Assembly (NCBI GenBank): GCA_017961625.1
Contig: JAGCWY010000155.1
Location: forward strand, 1-13,509
From: Ruminococcus sp.
GTDB taxonomy: Bacteria > Bacillota > Clostridia > Oscillospirales > Ruminococcaceae
Direction: 5' to 3'
Length of the DNA stretch: 13,509 nucleotides
A model generated the notes under the pieces. That model ran no database searches, had not been told where the DNA came from, and worked only from the letters and a program-made list of their open reading frames with translations. Both the position numbers and the translations under genes were made by a program. Positions 13,321-13,509 of the stretch are shown in pieces (the stretch's first letter is position 1; each line of letters begins with the position of its first letter).

Positions 13321-13439
13321 AATTGGTGCAACAAGTTTATGGTCAGGTGAACCTTAAGTTGTTGAACCAATTTTGCTGCTGGATTGGTTGACCAATTTAG
13401 GTGTTGCTGCTCAATTGGTTGAACCAATTTTACTGCTCA
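13321..13439. repeat. Right block of ATTGGT/ACCAAT palindromes, mirror of the left block
   Basis: Perfect palindromes ATTGGT-tg-ACCAAT (13383-13396) and ATTGGT-tga-ACCAAT (13414-13428) lie here, with a large imperfect dyad spanning 13321-13372 that abuts the late promoter. TGCTGCTCA (inward-pointing TGAGCAGCA) is at 13405-13413, a one-mismatch copy at 13431-13439 and a partial copy near 13374. The order and orientation mirror the left end, though the sequence is diverged, unlike the ITR proper. Confidence 0.85.
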
Positions 13440-13449
13440 TTTGGTGTTA

Positions 13450-13509
13450 TACTGGTAGTTATATTTTGAAAAAATTATACTACCAATTAACCCCCCTTAC
13501 ACCCTGTTT
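13450..13509 (-). repeat. Right terminal inverted repeat (genome end)
   Basis: Exact 60-base reverse complement of bases 1-60, ending ...ACACCCTGTTT. Presence of both perfect ends shows that the window is the full genome and that the two ends are kept identical, as expected of twin replication origins. Confidence 0.95.

Overview
This window reads as a complete linear genome of a very small tailed phage (13,509 bp) that primes DNA replication with a protein. The first and last 60 bases are perfect inverted repeats of each other (AAACAGGGTG... at both 5' ends). A family B, protein-primed type DNA polymerase is encoded, preceded by a gene in the usual terminal-protein position and followed by a phi29 gp16-type packaging ATPase. 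Capsid, portal/connector, lower-collar and tail-knob genes of the phi29 lineage (Salasmaviridae/Guelinviridae-like podoviruses) make up the other strand. AT-rich DNA, strong AAGGAG-type ribosome binding sites and consensus -35/-10 promoters suggest a Gram-positive host. A gut or rumen Clostridia host is my guess only.

Layout. The left end (1-407) holds the ITR, a block of ATTGGT/ACCAAT palindromes with TGAGCAGCA tails, and an extended -10 promoter. It drives a 61-aa early gene. A 443-bp non-coding stretch follows (594-1036) with an array of related RNA hairpins, a divergent 12-bp repeat and a second promoter. The rightward early operon runs from 1037 to 6812: ssDNA-binding-like protein, a frame-disrupted small gene, a zinc-ribbon protein, an acidic small protein, the putative terminal protein, DNA polymerase and packaging ATPase. 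Most of the later genes overlap by ATGA or abut. A bidirectional terminator (6816-6844) separates it from the leftward late operon (6846-13226), transcribed in the order major capsid protein (with a BIG2 domain), portal, lower collar, short tail protein, long tail protein. A consensus TTGACA-17-TATAAT promoter at 13279-13307 drives it. The right end mirrors the left: palindromes, then the ITR.

How it fits together. Early genes supply protein-primed replication (terminal protein, polymerase, SSB) and packaging (ATPase plus perhaps a phage RNA). Late genes supply the particle. The same hairpin follows both the SSB gene and the capsid gene and probably lowers expression of what lies downstream. 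No endolysin, holin, scaffold or obvious transcription regulator could be recognised.

Points most worth a second look: the hairpin array at 616-861 (candidate packaging or regulatory RNA), the mirrored terminal palindromes, the tail gene apparently split by a compositionally foreign ~1.35 kb module, the shared attenuator hairpin, the frame-disrupted gene at 1753-2171, and the missing lysis cassette.
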